Both the position numbers and the translations under genes were made by a program. From the NCBI RefSeq assembly GCF_004331455.1, contig NZ_SJJR01000003.1, positions 372,001-436,000 on the forward strand: DNA of 64,000 nucleotides, in the 5' to 3' direction. Under the pieces are notes generated by a model. That model saw only the letters and a program-made list of their open reading frames with translations, was not told where the DNA came from and searched no databases. This document shows positions 42,960 to 51,501 of the stretch, piece by piece (the first letter of the stretch is position 1; the number at the start of each line of letters is the position of its first letter). The stretch comes from Micromonospora zingiberis. GTDB taxonomy: Bacteria > Actinomycetota > Actinomycetes > Mycobacteriales > Micromonosporaceae.

Positions 42960-45900
42960 GTGAGTGAAACAGGACAGTCCGGTGCTGCCACCCCGGGAGA
43001 GCACGGCGACGGTACGGGTCAGCGGGATGACCTGGCCCGTTCCGGCAACGGGTGGGCTCCACCGACGGGCGACTGGTCCTGGAGCGCGGAGGCCCCCCAG
43101 GACACCGGGGAGAGATGGCGCGTCATCCCACCGCCGTCGGGTTGGTCCACCGCGTCGCCACGCTACGCCGATCTGCCGGCTCCGGTAGGTGATCCGGCAC
43201 AGTCGGAGCGCTCGGAGCGGGTCAACGGCCATCATCAGCTCAACGGCGTACATCATCCGGCGGACGATCCTTCCGGCTGGCACGCCCCGGTGAGCGCGCC
43301 ACCCGGCCCGCGTGATTCCGGACACGAGCCGGGCCAGGAACGGCTCGTGCTGCCAGCACAGCGTCCCGTACCAGCCAGCGAGCGGCCCGCGCCGCCGACC
43401 GGCGCGCTGCCGACCTCCGCGCCGCCCGTTGGTGGCCTGCCGACCTCCGCACCGCCCGCTGGTGCGCTGCCGACGTCCGCGCCGCCCGTTGGTGGCCTGC
43501 CGACGTCCGCGCCGCCGGCTGGTGGCCTGCCGACCTCCGCACCGCCGGCGATGCAGGTGCCACCGGTCGGCACTGCCGCCTCGGGTTTCGAGATGCCGCC
43601 CGGCCTGCATGCGCCGTCCGGCGAGCGGGGCGGGGACGAGTACGCGGGCGGTCAGCCGTACGGGTGGGGCGACCCCTACCGAACCGCACCGAGCGCAGAG
43701 CCCCGGTCGGTGCCGGCCGACCCCGCCGCCGCAGCAGGTGATCAGGCGCCCACCGACTCGGCCGGTCCACGGTCGGCAGAGCCGCCAGCGGCCGAAACCG
43801 AGTGGCCGAGCTGGGCCCGGTCCGGCCCGCCCAGCGACTGGGCGCCGGCATGGGCGCAGCACGAGGGCGACCCGTCCGGCCGGCGTTCGCGTGAGACGCC
43901 GGGCCAGACCTGGGCCCACGAGCCGAGCCGGCCGTACGAGCCGGTGCGCGCCGAGTCGACCCGCCCCTACGAGGCGGTACGCGTCGAGCAATCCCGGCCG
44001 TACGAGCCGTCCCGGTCGGCCGCCGGCCACGGCCCGGAAGCCGTGGCGCCGCAGACCCCACCCGGTCGGGCCGAACAGCCTGCACCCGGTCGGGCCGAGC
44101 AGACCCCACCCGGTCGGGCCGAACAGCCTGCACCCGGTCGGGCCGAGCAGCCTGCACCCGGTCGGGCCGAACAGACCCCGCCCGGTTGGGCCGAGCAGCC
44201 TGCACCCGGTCGGGCCGAGCAGCCTCCGCCCGGCCGGCCGGACTGGGCGGTCGCGCCGACCAGTACCCCGCCGGCAGCGGAGCGGCCCGCGTGGGGCCCC
44301 CGAACGGTCGACGAGTCGCCGGCAGTCGGTGCGGCTGGTGAGCGTCCGGCGTGGGCCGCCCGGCCGGTCAGCGCGGCCCCAGCTGACGAGGGCCTGCCCT
44401 GGGGCTCGCGGGCGGCCGGCCAGCCGCCGGCCGAGGAGCGGCTGCCCTGGGGCCTTGGCCCGGCCAGTGCCCCGCCGGCCAGTGCCCCGCCGGCCAGTGC
44501 CCCGCCGGCCAGTGCGCCGGGCTACTGGGAGGCCCCGCCCGAGCCCGGCCCGGCACCGTCGACGTCCGAAGTCAGGCCGCTGTCGGACGCCGGGCCGCTG
44601 TCAGAGGCCAGGCCCCTCTCCGACGCCAGGCCGGCGGCAGAGGCCAGGTCGGTGCCGGATGCCTGGTCTGCGGCGGAGGCCAGGCCCGTGTCGGGTGCTT
44701 GGTCTGCGGCGGAGGCCAGGCCCGTGTCGGGTGCCAGGCCGGCGCCCGACCTGAACGCCCAGCGACCATTCCGACTTCGTCCGGTGCCCAGCGAGCCGAC
44801 CCCGGCTCGGCCGGCACCGGTGTCTGCCCAGCCCGACCCGGCATCGGCGCCGACCGCAGCCGATCCGCTGGCCGGTGCGAACGCCGACGGATCGGGTCGC
44901 CACGAGCATGGCCCGTCCGCGCCCGGGATGAGCGCCGGTGGGACGGGCGGCTACGAGCCTGGCCCGTTCGCGGCCGGGGCCACCGCCGGTGGGTCGGGTC
45001 GTCACGAGCACACCCCTGCCGCGAACGGTCTGCCGAACGTGACTCCCTATGCGGCACGTCGGTCCGCGCCTGAACCCGTACCGCCGGCGGAGCCGGGCAA
45101 CGGCCGGTCGCCGGACAGCACGTCGGCGGTGTTGCCGCAGCGCGTCCCTGCTGAGCCGGACGTGCCCGTCGTGCCGGAGCCGCCTGCCGTGGAGCCACCC
45201 GCCGAAACCCCGGAACTCGCCCGGATCGCCACCCACCTTCGCCGCGACGACGAGCCGGCACCGTTGCGTGACCGGCCCGAGGGGTTCGACGTCAACGCGA
45301 TCCTCGACGCGGTCCGGGGCGTCGAGGGGGTACGCGACGCGGCGTTGCGCCGTACCCCGGCCGGTGCCCACAGCCTGCGTCTCGACCTGGCCGATGGTGC
45401 CGATCCGGCTGAGGTGAGCCGGCAGGTCGCCCGGCTGCTCCAGGAGCGGATGGGGCTGGCCGCCGCGCCGCGCGGCGTACCGACGCTGCCGGCGGCGCCG
45501 GTCCGACGCCGAACCCCCGACAACCGGGGCGGTGACAGCGGTGAGCCTCGGGCGCCCGGTGAGCCCCGACGCCCCACCAACCGGCCGGCGGGAGCCCGCG
45601 CGGAAGCGGTGGCGGCCCGGGCCGAACCGGCGCCCGACCCGTCGCGGCGACGGCGTCCGGCACCCGCCCCGCAACGCGGCCGGGCCACCGTGGAGGAGAC
45701 CGGCGCGACGGGTAGCCCGGTGACCCTCGGCGCCTCGTACTCGGGTGGGCAACTGACCACCACCGAGTCGGCGCCGTCCCGACCGTTGGACACCGGCGGC
45801 CGGCCCGGGCCCCGGGTCGTGCTCGACCACGTTCAGGTGAGCACGTTCGGGCTCGACGCCACGGTCGAGGTCCGGCTGATCGCCGGGGAGCAGAGCTCCG

Positions 45901-46211
45901 CCGGGTACGCCACCGGGCCCGCCGTGGACGGTTACGTACTGCGGCTCTGCGCGGTCGCTGCCGCAGCCTCGATCGACGAGCTGCTGCGCGGCGCGAGTAG
46001 CACCGCCGACCGTGGGCGGTGCTTCGTCGAGCATGCCGCCGTGGTGCCGTTCGGCAACTGTGAGGTGGCCACCGTCGTGGTGTTGCTGGTCTGCGACGGG
46101 TGGGTCGAGCAGCTTGCCGGTTCTGCCCTGGTGGCCGGCGACCCCCGGCAGGCGGTGGTGCGGGCCACCCTGGCTGCGGTCAACCGTCGCCTGGAGGCGC
46201 TGCTGGCCTGA
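42960..46211 (+). CDS. Large disordered Pro/Ala/Glu-rich repeat protein with small conserved C-terminal domains
   Basis: A 1083-residue cytoplasmic protein with no signal or membrane segment. The GTG at 42960 has AAGGAG upstream. Residues 1-770 are disordered and repetitive: (LPTSAPPxGx)n at about 143-197, (PGRAEQxP)n at about 367-425, (ASAPP)n at about 500-520, and (AEARPVSGA)-like units at about 537-597. Two ordered parts remain: about 775-840 (FDVNAILDAVRGVEGVRDAALR) and 950-1083 (VVLDHVQVSTFGLDATVEVRL, ending in LAAVNRRLEALLA), which looks like a ThiS- or ACT-size alpha/beta domain I cannot name. It is 24 bp before the hydrolase gene. Its repeats make length variation between strains likely. 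Confidence 0.75.
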   Translation: MSETGQSGAATPGEHGDGTGQRDDLARSGNGWAPPTGDWSWSAEAPQDTGERWRVIPPPSGWSTASPRYADLPAPVGDPAQSERSERVNGHHQLNGVHHPADDPSGWHAPVSAPPGPRDSGHEPGQERLVLPAQRPVPASERPAPPTGALPTSAPPVGGLPTSAPPAGALPTSAPPVGGLPTSAPPAGGLPTSAPPAMQVPPVGTAASGFEMPPGLHAPSGERGGDEYAGGQPYGWGDPYRTAPSAEPRSVPADPAAAAGDQAPTDSAGPRSAEPPAAETEWPSWARSGPPSDWAPAWAQHEGDPSGRRSRETPGQTWAHEPSRPYEPVRAESTRPYEAVRVEQSRPYEPSRSAAGHGPEAVAPQTPPGRAEQPAPGRAEQTPPGRAEQPAPGRAEQPAPGRAEQTPPGWAEQPAPGRAEQPPPGRPDWAVAPTSTPPAAERPAWGPRTVDESPAVGAAGERPAWAARPVSAAPADEGLPWGSRAAGQPPAEERLPWGLGPASAPPASAPPASAPPASAPGYWEAPPEPGPAPSTSEVRPLSDAGPLSEARPLSDARPAAEARSVPDAWSAAEARPVSGAWSAAEARPVSGARPAPDLNAQRPFRLRPVPSEPTPARPAPVSAQPDPASAPTAADPLAGANADGSGRHEHGPSAPGMSAGGTGGYEPGPFAAGATAGGSGRHEHTPAANGLPNVTPYAARRSAPEPVPPAEPGNGRSPDSTSAVLPQRVPAEPDVPVVPEPPAVEPPAETPELARIATHLRRDDEPAPLRDRPEGFDVNAILDAVRGVEGVRDAALRRTPAGAHSLRLDLADGADPAEVSRQVARLLQERMGLAAAPRGVPTLPAAPVRRRTPDNRGGDSGEPRAPGEPRRPTNRPAGARAEAVAARAEPAPDPSRRRRPAPAPQRGRATVEETGATGSPVTLGASYSGGQLTTTESAPSRPLDTGGRPGPRVVLDHVQVSTFGLDATVEVRLIAGEQSSAGYATGPAVDGYVLRLCAVAAAASIDELLRGASSTADRGRCFVEHAAVVPFGNCEVATVVVLLVCDGWVEQLAGSALVAGDPRQAVVRATLAAVNRRLEALLA

Positions 46212-46234
46212 GCCGGCCCGGGCAAACTGGAACG

Positions 46235-47209
46235 GTGAAGCCTGCCACCCTCTCACCCGACCGGCTGCTGCCCGCCCACTCGGTCCCGCCGCCGTGGCCG
46301 GGCCGCCAGGTGCGGCTCGACGGCATGGTCAGCTATGTGCGGGACACCCCGGCCACCCGGCCGGACGCGGAACCGGCGCTGTACGTGCACGGGCTGGGTG
46401 GCTCCTCGCAGAACTGGACCGACCTGGCCGGTCTGCTCGCCGACCGGCTCGATGGCCAGGCGATCGACCTGCCGGGCTTCGGGCGCAGCGAGCCGGGCCA
46501 GCGCTACACCGTGCCGGTCTTCGCGCAGCGGGTGATCCGTTGGCTCGAACACAGCGACCGGGGGCCGGTGCATCTGTTCGGCAATTCGCTGGGCGGGGCG
46601 ATCTCGGTGCGGGTCGCCGCGCTGCGGCCGGATCTGGTGCGGACGCTGACCCTGGTGTCGCCCGCGCTGCCGTTTCTGGACTTCCGCCGGTCGTTGCAAG
46701 GTCGGATGCTGCCGCTGCTGGCCATCCCCCGAGCCGAACGACTGGCCGCCTGGCAGCTGACCCGGGTAGCGCCGGAGGTGATGGCGCAGCAGGTGATGGA
46801 GGCGTGCGTGGCCGACCTCAGCCGGATCTGCGATCAGCGTCGGCAGGAGGCGCTGGAGGAGATCCGGGTGCGCTACCAGGCGGAGCACTACGCGGCGGCC
46901 TACGTGCGTACCTTCCGTGGGCTGGTGCACAGCTTCCTGCGGTCGTACCTGCCGGGGTCGGATTCGCTGTGGCGGCTGGCCCGTTCGGTGCAGGCGCCGA
47001 CGTTGGTCGTCGGTGGTCGGCGGGACCGGCTGGTCGACGTACGGGTGGCGCCGCAGACCGCCCGGGCGATTCCGGACAGCCGACTGCTGATGCTCGACGG
47101 CGTGGGTCATGTGGCGCAACTGGAGGTGCCGCGCCTGGTGGCACGGGCCGTGGTCGGGCTACTCACCGAGACGGGGGACGCGAGAAACCGGGCTGACCTG
47201 GCAGGATGA
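46235..47209 (+). CDS. Alpha/beta-fold hydrolase
   Basis: A 324-residue hydrolase. LYVHGLGGSSQNW is the oxyanion region, LFGNSLGGAIS holds the nucleophilic Ser, VVGGRRDRLVD the Asp and LDGVGHVAQLE the His: a full catalytic triad. Lipase-, esterase- or epoxide-hydrolase-like chemistry is possible; the substrate is unknown. The GTG start lies 23 bp after the repeat-protein gene. It overlaps the following DUF3152 gene by 4 bp (ATGA), so the three genes are probably one transcript. Confidence 0.88.
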   Translation: MKPATLSPDRLLPAHSVPPPWPGRQVRLDGMVSYVRDTPATRPDAEPALYVHGLGGSSQNWTDLAGLLADRLDGQAIDLPGFGRSEPGQRYTVPVFAQRVIRWLEHSDRGPVHLFGNSLGGAISVRVAALRPDLVRTLTLVSPALPFLDFRRSLQGRMLPLLAIPRAERLAAWQLTRVAPEVMAQQVMEACVADLSRICDQRRQEALEEIRVRYQAEHYAAAYVRTFRGLVHSFLRSYLPGSDSLWRLARSVQAPTLVVGGRRDRLVDVRVAPQTARAIPDSRLLMLDGVGHVAQLEVPRLVARAVVGLLTETGDARNRADLAG

Positions 47210-48147
47210 CCCCGATGGTCATCCCTCGTAGCCACCGCCGACAGTCTGGCCGACACGTCCGTCGCGCGGGTATGTCGGGACCGGGCGTTGGTGGGGGTCC
47301 CCGGCGGCGTCGATCGGAGGTCGTCGCCCGGGTGGCCGTACTGGTGGCGGCGGTCGGCGCCACGGTGGTGCTGGTGGCTGGGGGGACGAGCTGGCTGCCG
47401 GGTGCGGCCGACGCCGACGAGGCGCAGGCGGACTCGTCGGCGCCGTCGGTGATGGCGGTCGTACCGCCGCTGGCCTCACCGTCGGTGGCCTCGCCGTCGC
47501 CCGTACCGCCGGCGGCCTCGCCGTCGCCTGAACCGCCGGTGTTGCAGCAGCCCGGGCCGGTGCCGTCGGTCGGACGGGGCAGCTTCGACTACGACGAGCG
47601 GACGGGCCCGGTGCTGGGCGCGGCCGGCGGGATCCAGCGGTACCGGGTGGCGGTGGAGTCCGGCGCGGGTGTCGATCCGGGCGAGTACGGGCTGGCCGTG
47701 CAGGAGGCGCTGACCGGTCCGGGCAGCTGGGTGGACAGTGGCCGGCTGCGGTTGCGGCAGGTGGAGACCAGCTCGCGGTACGACTTCACCGTCTACCTCG
47801 CCACCGCGCCGACGGCGGGCCGGATGTGCGCGGCCGGCGGGGTGGACATCCGGGTCGGCGGGCGGCCCTACACCTCCTGCCGCGCGCCGGGAAAGGTGAT
47901 CATCAACCTGGAGCGCTGGGTGCGGTCCGTGCCGCACTTCGTCGAGGCGGAGGTGCCGCTCACGGTCTACCGCACGTACGTGATCAACCACGAGGTCGGG
48001 CATCAGCTGGGCAACCGGCACGAGCGCTGCCCGGGGCCGGGCAAGCCGGCGCCGGTGATGATGCAGCAGACGCTCTTTCTCAAGGGGTGCGTCGCGAATC
48101 CCTGGCCGTACCTGGACGGCCGGCGGTACGCCGGTCCTCCGCTGTGA
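47206..48147 (+). CDS. DUF3152 secreted metalloprotease-like protein, first copy
   Basis: A 313-residue protein: Arg-rich N-terminus, one hydrophobic segment (about 40-62), a Ser/Pro/Ala linker, then the DUF3152 domain (about 120-313). HEVGHQLGNRH gives H262, E263, H266 and H272, a metzincin-like HExxHxxxxxH zinc motif, followed by Cys in HERC; other Cys residues could form disulfides outside the cell. Peptidase activity has not been shown for the family to my knowledge. Related to Rv3207c of M. tuberculosis (from memory). A second copy follows directly. Confidence 0.85.
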   Translation: MTPMVIPRSHRRQSGRHVRRAGMSGPGVGGGPRRRRSEVVARVAVLVAAVGATVVLVAGGTSWLPGAADADEAQADSSAPSVMAVVPPLASPSVASPSPVPPAASPSPEPPVLQQPGPVPSVGRGSFDYDERTGPVLGAAGGIQRYRVAVESGAGVDPGEYGLAVQEALTGPGSWVDSGRLRLRQVETSSRYDFTVYLATAPTAGRMCAAGGVDIRVGGRPYTSCRAPGKVIINLERWVRSVPHFVEAEVPLTVYRTYVINHEVGHQLGNRHERCPGPGKPAPVMMQQTLFLKGCVANPWPYLDGRRYAGPPL

Positions 48148-48215
48148 TCGGCCGGCACGCTGACGGCTGCTCGATTATGCGGCTTTAGGTGCGATTTGGG
48201 TGCGACGATAGGGTC

Positions 48216-49016
48216 ATGCCCTCTTCACCCCTTGATGGGCGCCCGCAGGGCCCGGACCGACTGGCCGAGTCCCGGCGGGCGGCCCGGTCGCGGCACCGTG
48301 GGCTCGCGGTATCGCTCGGCCTGATGGTCCTCGCGGTCAGCGCCACCGTTTATCTGGCTCAGGCCGGCGACCGGGTGGCGGACCGGCTCGACGGCCGCAG
48401 CCGCGCCGCGCACGATGTGCTTGATCAGCGCCAGCAGCCAAGCACGTACCCGAGCGCCGGTGCCGGAAGTTTCCTGGTGGCCGCCGAGGAGTCGCCCGTG
48501 CGCGGGCTGGACGGGCCGATCGTGCGCTACCGGGTGGCCGTCGAGGAGGGCGCCGGACAGGATCCGGCCGGGTTCGCGGCCGACGTCGACGCGGTGCTGG
48601 CCGATCCGCGTAGCTGGATCGGGTCGGGCGAGTTCCGGGTGCAGCGGGTCGTCGAGGACGACCCGGCCGACTTCACCGTCTACCTGGCCACCCCGCTCAC
48701 CTCCGAACAGATGTGTGCCGAAGGTGGCCTGAGCACCGAGGGCTACACCTCCTGCCGGCTGCCCGGCAGAGTGATCATCAATCTGGCCCGGTGGCTGGAG
48801 GCGGTGCCGGACTACGGCGCGCCGCTGTCGGTCTACCGGGCCTACGTGGTCAACCACGAGATCGGGCACGAGTTCGGGCAGTGGCACGAGGAGTGCCCGG
48901 GCCCGGACCGCCCGGCACCGGTCATGCAGCAGCAGACGTACGGCCTGGCCGGCTGCGTGGCCAACGCCTGGCCCTTCCTCGACGGCCACCGGTACGCCGG
49001 CGACCTGGTTCCGTGA
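48216..49016 (+). CDS. DUF3152 secreted metalloprotease-like protein, second copy
   Basis: A 266-residue paralogue of the preceding protein. A single hydrophobic segment lies at about 34-52, then a short linker and the DUF3152 domain: RYRVAVEEGAGQDPAGF parallels RYRVAVESGAGVDPGEY of copy one, and HEIGHEFGQWH carries the zinc-type ligands H214, E215, H218 and H224. The block TSCRLPGRVIINLARW is nearly the same as in copy one. The ATG at 48216 is preferred over a GTG 27 bp upstream. It probably arose by tandem duplication. It ends 158 bp before moeZ. Confidence 0.85.
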   Translation: MPSSPLDGRPQGPDRLAESRRAARSRHRGLAVSLGLMVLAVSATVYLAQAGDRVADRLDGRSRAAHDVLDQRQQPSTYPSAGAGSFLVAAEESPVRGLDGPIVRYRVAVEEGAGQDPAGFAADVDAVLADPRSWIGSGEFRVQRVVEDDPADFTVYLATPLTSEQMCAEGGLSTEGYTSCRLPGRVIINLARWLEAVPDYGAPLSVYRAYVVNHEIGHEFGQWHEECPGPDRPAPVMQQQTYGLAGCVANAWPFLDGHRYAGDLVP

Positions 49017-49174
49017 GTCACCCGGCCCGCCGGCCGGTTTCGCCACCCCGGCGGGCGCCCTGGATATTCCCGCTCCCGCATGCCGGGCGACGTGTCCCTG
49101 CTCATGGTCGATGGCTGCGTCGGCGAGCGACAATGGCCCGGTTGTCCACCACATCGATTTCCGGGGAGTTCACC

Positions 49175-50356
49175 GTGTCGTTGCCCCCGCTCGTCGAGCC
49201 CGCCGCCGAGCTGACCGTTGACGAGATCCGCCGCTACTCCCGTCACCTGATCATTCCGGACGTCGGGGTGACCGGGCAGAAGCGGCTGAAGAACGCCCGG
49301 GTGCTCTGTGTCGGCGCCGGTGGCCTCGGCTCTCCCGCCCTGATGTACCTGGCCGCTGCCGGGGTCGGCACCCTCGGCATCATCGACTTCGACACCGTCG
49401 ACGAGTCGAACCTCCAGCGGCAGATCATCCACGGCGTCTCCGACGTCGGCCGGTCCAAGGCCGAATCGGCGGCGGCGAGCATCCGCGAGATCAACCCGCT
49501 GGTCAACGTCGAGATCCACAACACCGCGCTGGACCGGGAGAACGTCCGCGAGATCTTCGCCCAGTACGACCTGATCGTCGACGGTACGGACAACTTCGCC
49601 ACCCGGTACATGGTCAACGACGCGGCGGTGCTGCTCGGCAAGCCGTACGTCTGGGGGTCGATCTACCGGTTCGACGGCCAGGCGTCGGTGTTCTGGGCCG
49701 AGCACGGCCCCTGCTACCGCTGCCTCTACCCGGAGCCCCCGCCGCCCGGCATGGTCCCCTCCTGCGCCGAGGGTGGCGTGCTCGGCGTGCTCTGCGCCTC
49801 GATCGGCTCGATCCAGGTCAACGAGGCGATCAAGCTGCTCGCCGGCATCGGTGAGCCGCTGGTCGGCCGGCTGATGGTCTACGACGCCCTGGAGATGAGC
49901 TACCGCAAGATCAAGGTGCGCAAGGACCCGAACTGCGTGCTCTGCGGCGAGAACGCCACCCTGACCGACCTGCTGGAGGACTACGAGGACTTCTGCGGCG
50001 CGGTCTCCGTGGAGGCCCAGGAGGCGGTGGTCGACGCGACCATCACCGCCGCCGAGCTGAAGGAGTGGCAGGACGCCGGCAAGGACATCTTCCTGGTCGA
50101 CGTGCGGGAACCGGCCGAGTACGAGATCGTCCGCATCCCCGGCGCCACCCTGATCCCCAAGGGCGAGATCCTCTCCGGCGAGGCGCTGGCCAAGCTGCCG
50201 CAGGACAAGCAGATCGTGCTGCACTGCAAGTCCGGCGTCCGCTCGGCCGAGGCGCTCGCCGCGCTCAAGGCGGCCGGCTTCCGTGACGCCGTACACGTCC
50301 AGGGCGGCGTGCTCTCCTGGATCAAGCAGATCGACCCGTCCCTCCCGGCGTACTGA
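49175..50356 (+). CDS. moeZ: MoeZ: ThiS/MoaD-type adenylyltransferase-sulfurtransferase
   Basis: A 393-residue two-domain enzyme. Residues 1-275: E1-like ThiF/MoeB domain with nucleotide loop VLCVGAGGLGSP, IIDFDTVDESNLQRQ, and a zinc site from C180/C183 (CYRC) and C254/C257 (CVLC). Residues about 290-393: rhodanese domain with active-site Cys351 in HCKSGVRS. It adenylates and thiocarboxylates small sulfur carriers used for molybdopterin, cysteine (CysO route) and thiamine-type pathways. The GTG start gives the family N-terminus. A dispersed repeat starts 3 bp after its stop. Confidence 0.95.
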   Translation: MSLPPLVEPAAELTVDEIRRYSRHLIIPDVGVTGQKRLKNARVLCVGAGGLGSPALMYLAAAGVGTLGIIDFDTVDESNLQRQIIHGVSDVGRSKAESAAASIREINPLVNVEIHNTALDRENVREIFAQYDLIVDGTDNFATRYMVNDAAVLLGKPYVWGSIYRFDGQASVFWAEHGPCYRCLYPEPPPPGMVPSCAEGGVLGVLCASIGSIQVNEAIKLLAGIGEPLVGRLMVYDALEMSYRKIKVRKDPNCVLCGENATLTDLLEDYEDFCGAVSVEAQEAVVDATITAAELKEWQDAGKDIFLVDVREPAEYEIVRIPGATLIPKGEILSGEALAKLPQDKQIVLHCKSGVRSAEALAALKAAGFRDAVHVQGGVLSWIKQIDPSLPAY

Positions 50357-50358
50357 CG

Positions 50359-50411
50359 CAAGGAAGGGCCCCTTCTTAACGCCTCCGGTAGAGGAGGGGC
50401 CCCCTATTAAC
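50359..50411. repeat. Paired dispersed intergenic repeat, copy B
   Basis: Units at 50359-50384 (CAAGGAAGGGCCCC..TTAACGCCT) and 50391-50411 (AGGAGGGGCCCC..TTAACA) stand in direct orientation immediately after the moeZ stop. The second unit is more diverged. Confidence 0.8.
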
Positions 50412-50508
50412 ATCGGTCGCAACGCCCTGGTCAAGCCTGCCGACGGGCTGGTGTCGGCTGCCCGATTCTCCGAGGCGAGATCACGTTTGCGCCGGTAGCC
50501 TGGCCGCC

Positions 50509-51330
50509 GTGGTCGACATCGACGCCGCGATCGGGTTCGTGGTGGCACACGGAGACGCGGTGGAACGTGCCCGCCTCTCCTGGTTGCGTAACGGCACGGC
50601 ACCCTCAGCCGAGACGCTCGACAGCGCCGAGGTCGGCCAGACCCTCGGCGGGGGCTGGCCGGCGTCCTGGGGCGACGAGGTCGCCTCGGTCGACGCCACC
50701 TGCTTCCGCCTCGCCGAACTGGACGACCTCGGCGCGCTGAGCCGCCCGGCCGCCCGGCGAGCCCTGGACTGGCTGGCCGCGGCCCAGCGGCAGGACGGCT
50801 GCTGGGAGGAGGACGCGGCGCTCGCCGACGTCGCCCCCGAATGGGCCCGACCGGGCGATCCGGAGGCACGGCTCTACCTGACCGCCAACGCCGCCTTCTG
50901 GCTCACCGTGGCCGGCCTGGACGCGCGGGCCGCCGGGCCGCTGGACCACCGGGTCGGCGGGGCGTACGCCGGGGTGGTGCAGGCCGCCGGGCACGCACTC
51001 GCCGGGCACCTGAACCCCGACGGTAGCTGGCCGTCGTTCCTGGCCGCCGGCTGGCTGAGCGCTGCGGTGCTGCACCGGCAGCAGCTGTTCTACGAGTCGG
51101 CGCGGATCAAGGCGGTGCTCGCCGAACGGCTCCCGCAGGCGTCACCGGCCGACGCCGCCTGGCTGGCCGCGACGCTGCGCCGGGTTGGCGTCGACGAGCA
51201 GGAGTGGACCGTGGTCGCGGCCCGCCGCCGGCTGACCGAGACCCAACGCAGCGACGGTGGCTGGACCAGCGACGACGGCCACCAGTTCGACGTACACGCC
51301 ACCCTGGCCGTAATCCGCGCCTTCCGCTGA
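50509..51330 (+). CDS. Prenyltransferase/squalene-cyclase-fold repeat protein
   Basis: A 273-residue cytoplasmic protein with QW-like repeats of the alpha/alpha-barrel terpene-cyclase fold: RQDGCWEEDAAL, NPDGSWPSF and RSDGGWTSDDGH. It is far shorter than squalene-hopene cyclases (about 600 residues) and has no DxDD catalytic motif, so it is unlikely to cyclise squalene. It may be a binding protein or a minimal enzyme. The GTG start at 50509 lacks a strong ribosome binding site. It stands between moeZ and proA in the conserved region. Confidence 0.72.
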   Translation: MVDIDAAIGFVVAHGDAVERARLSWLRNGTAPSAETLDSAEVGQTLGGGWPASWGDEVASVDATCFRLAELDDLGALSRPAARRALDWLAAAQRQDGCWEEDAALADVAPEWARPGDPEARLYLTANAAFWLTVAGLDARAAGPLDHRVGGAYAGVVQAAGHALAGHLNPDGSWPSFLAAGWLSAAVLHRQQLFYESARIKAVLAERLPQASPADAAWLAATLRRVGVDEQEWTVVAARRRLTETQRSDGGWTSDDGHQFDVHATLAVIRAFR

Positions 51331-51374
51331 CCCCCACCCCCCTGGCTCCCCTCACCACCACCCCCAAGCTCCGC

Positions 51375-51443
51375 CGATCTTGCACTTTTCGTCTCGACAA
51401 AGGTGCCATATGACGCGAATCGGCGACCCAAAGTGCAAGATCG
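51375..51443. repeat. GATCTTGCACTTT hairpin family, copy H3
   Basis: Arms 51375-51393 and 51425-51443 pair at 17 of 19 positions around a 31-nt loop. It lies 45 bp after the squalene-cyclase-fold gene. The C-rich left and G-rich right flanks match the other copies. Confidence 0.75.
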
Positions 51444-51500
51444 CGGGTGCGGGTGCGGGTGCGGGTGCGGGTGCGGGGTGCGGCGGGTGCGGGGTGCGGA
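51444..51500. repeat. (GGTGCG)n hexanucleotide repeat
   Basis: About six near-perfect GGTGCG units, decaying into GGGGTGCGGC variants, run directly off the right foot of hairpin H3 to the edge of the inverted-repeat element. Confidence 0.8.
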
Positions 51501-51501
51501 T

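Larger units (their letters stand above)
51331..51501. other. Intergenic segment with hairpin H3 and simple repeat
   Basis: Together with the mobile element that follows, this makes a gene-free stretch of 484 bp. The segment holds the GATCTTGCACTTT hairpin and a (GGTGCG)-type simple repeat. No gene is visible on either strand. Confidence 0.7.
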
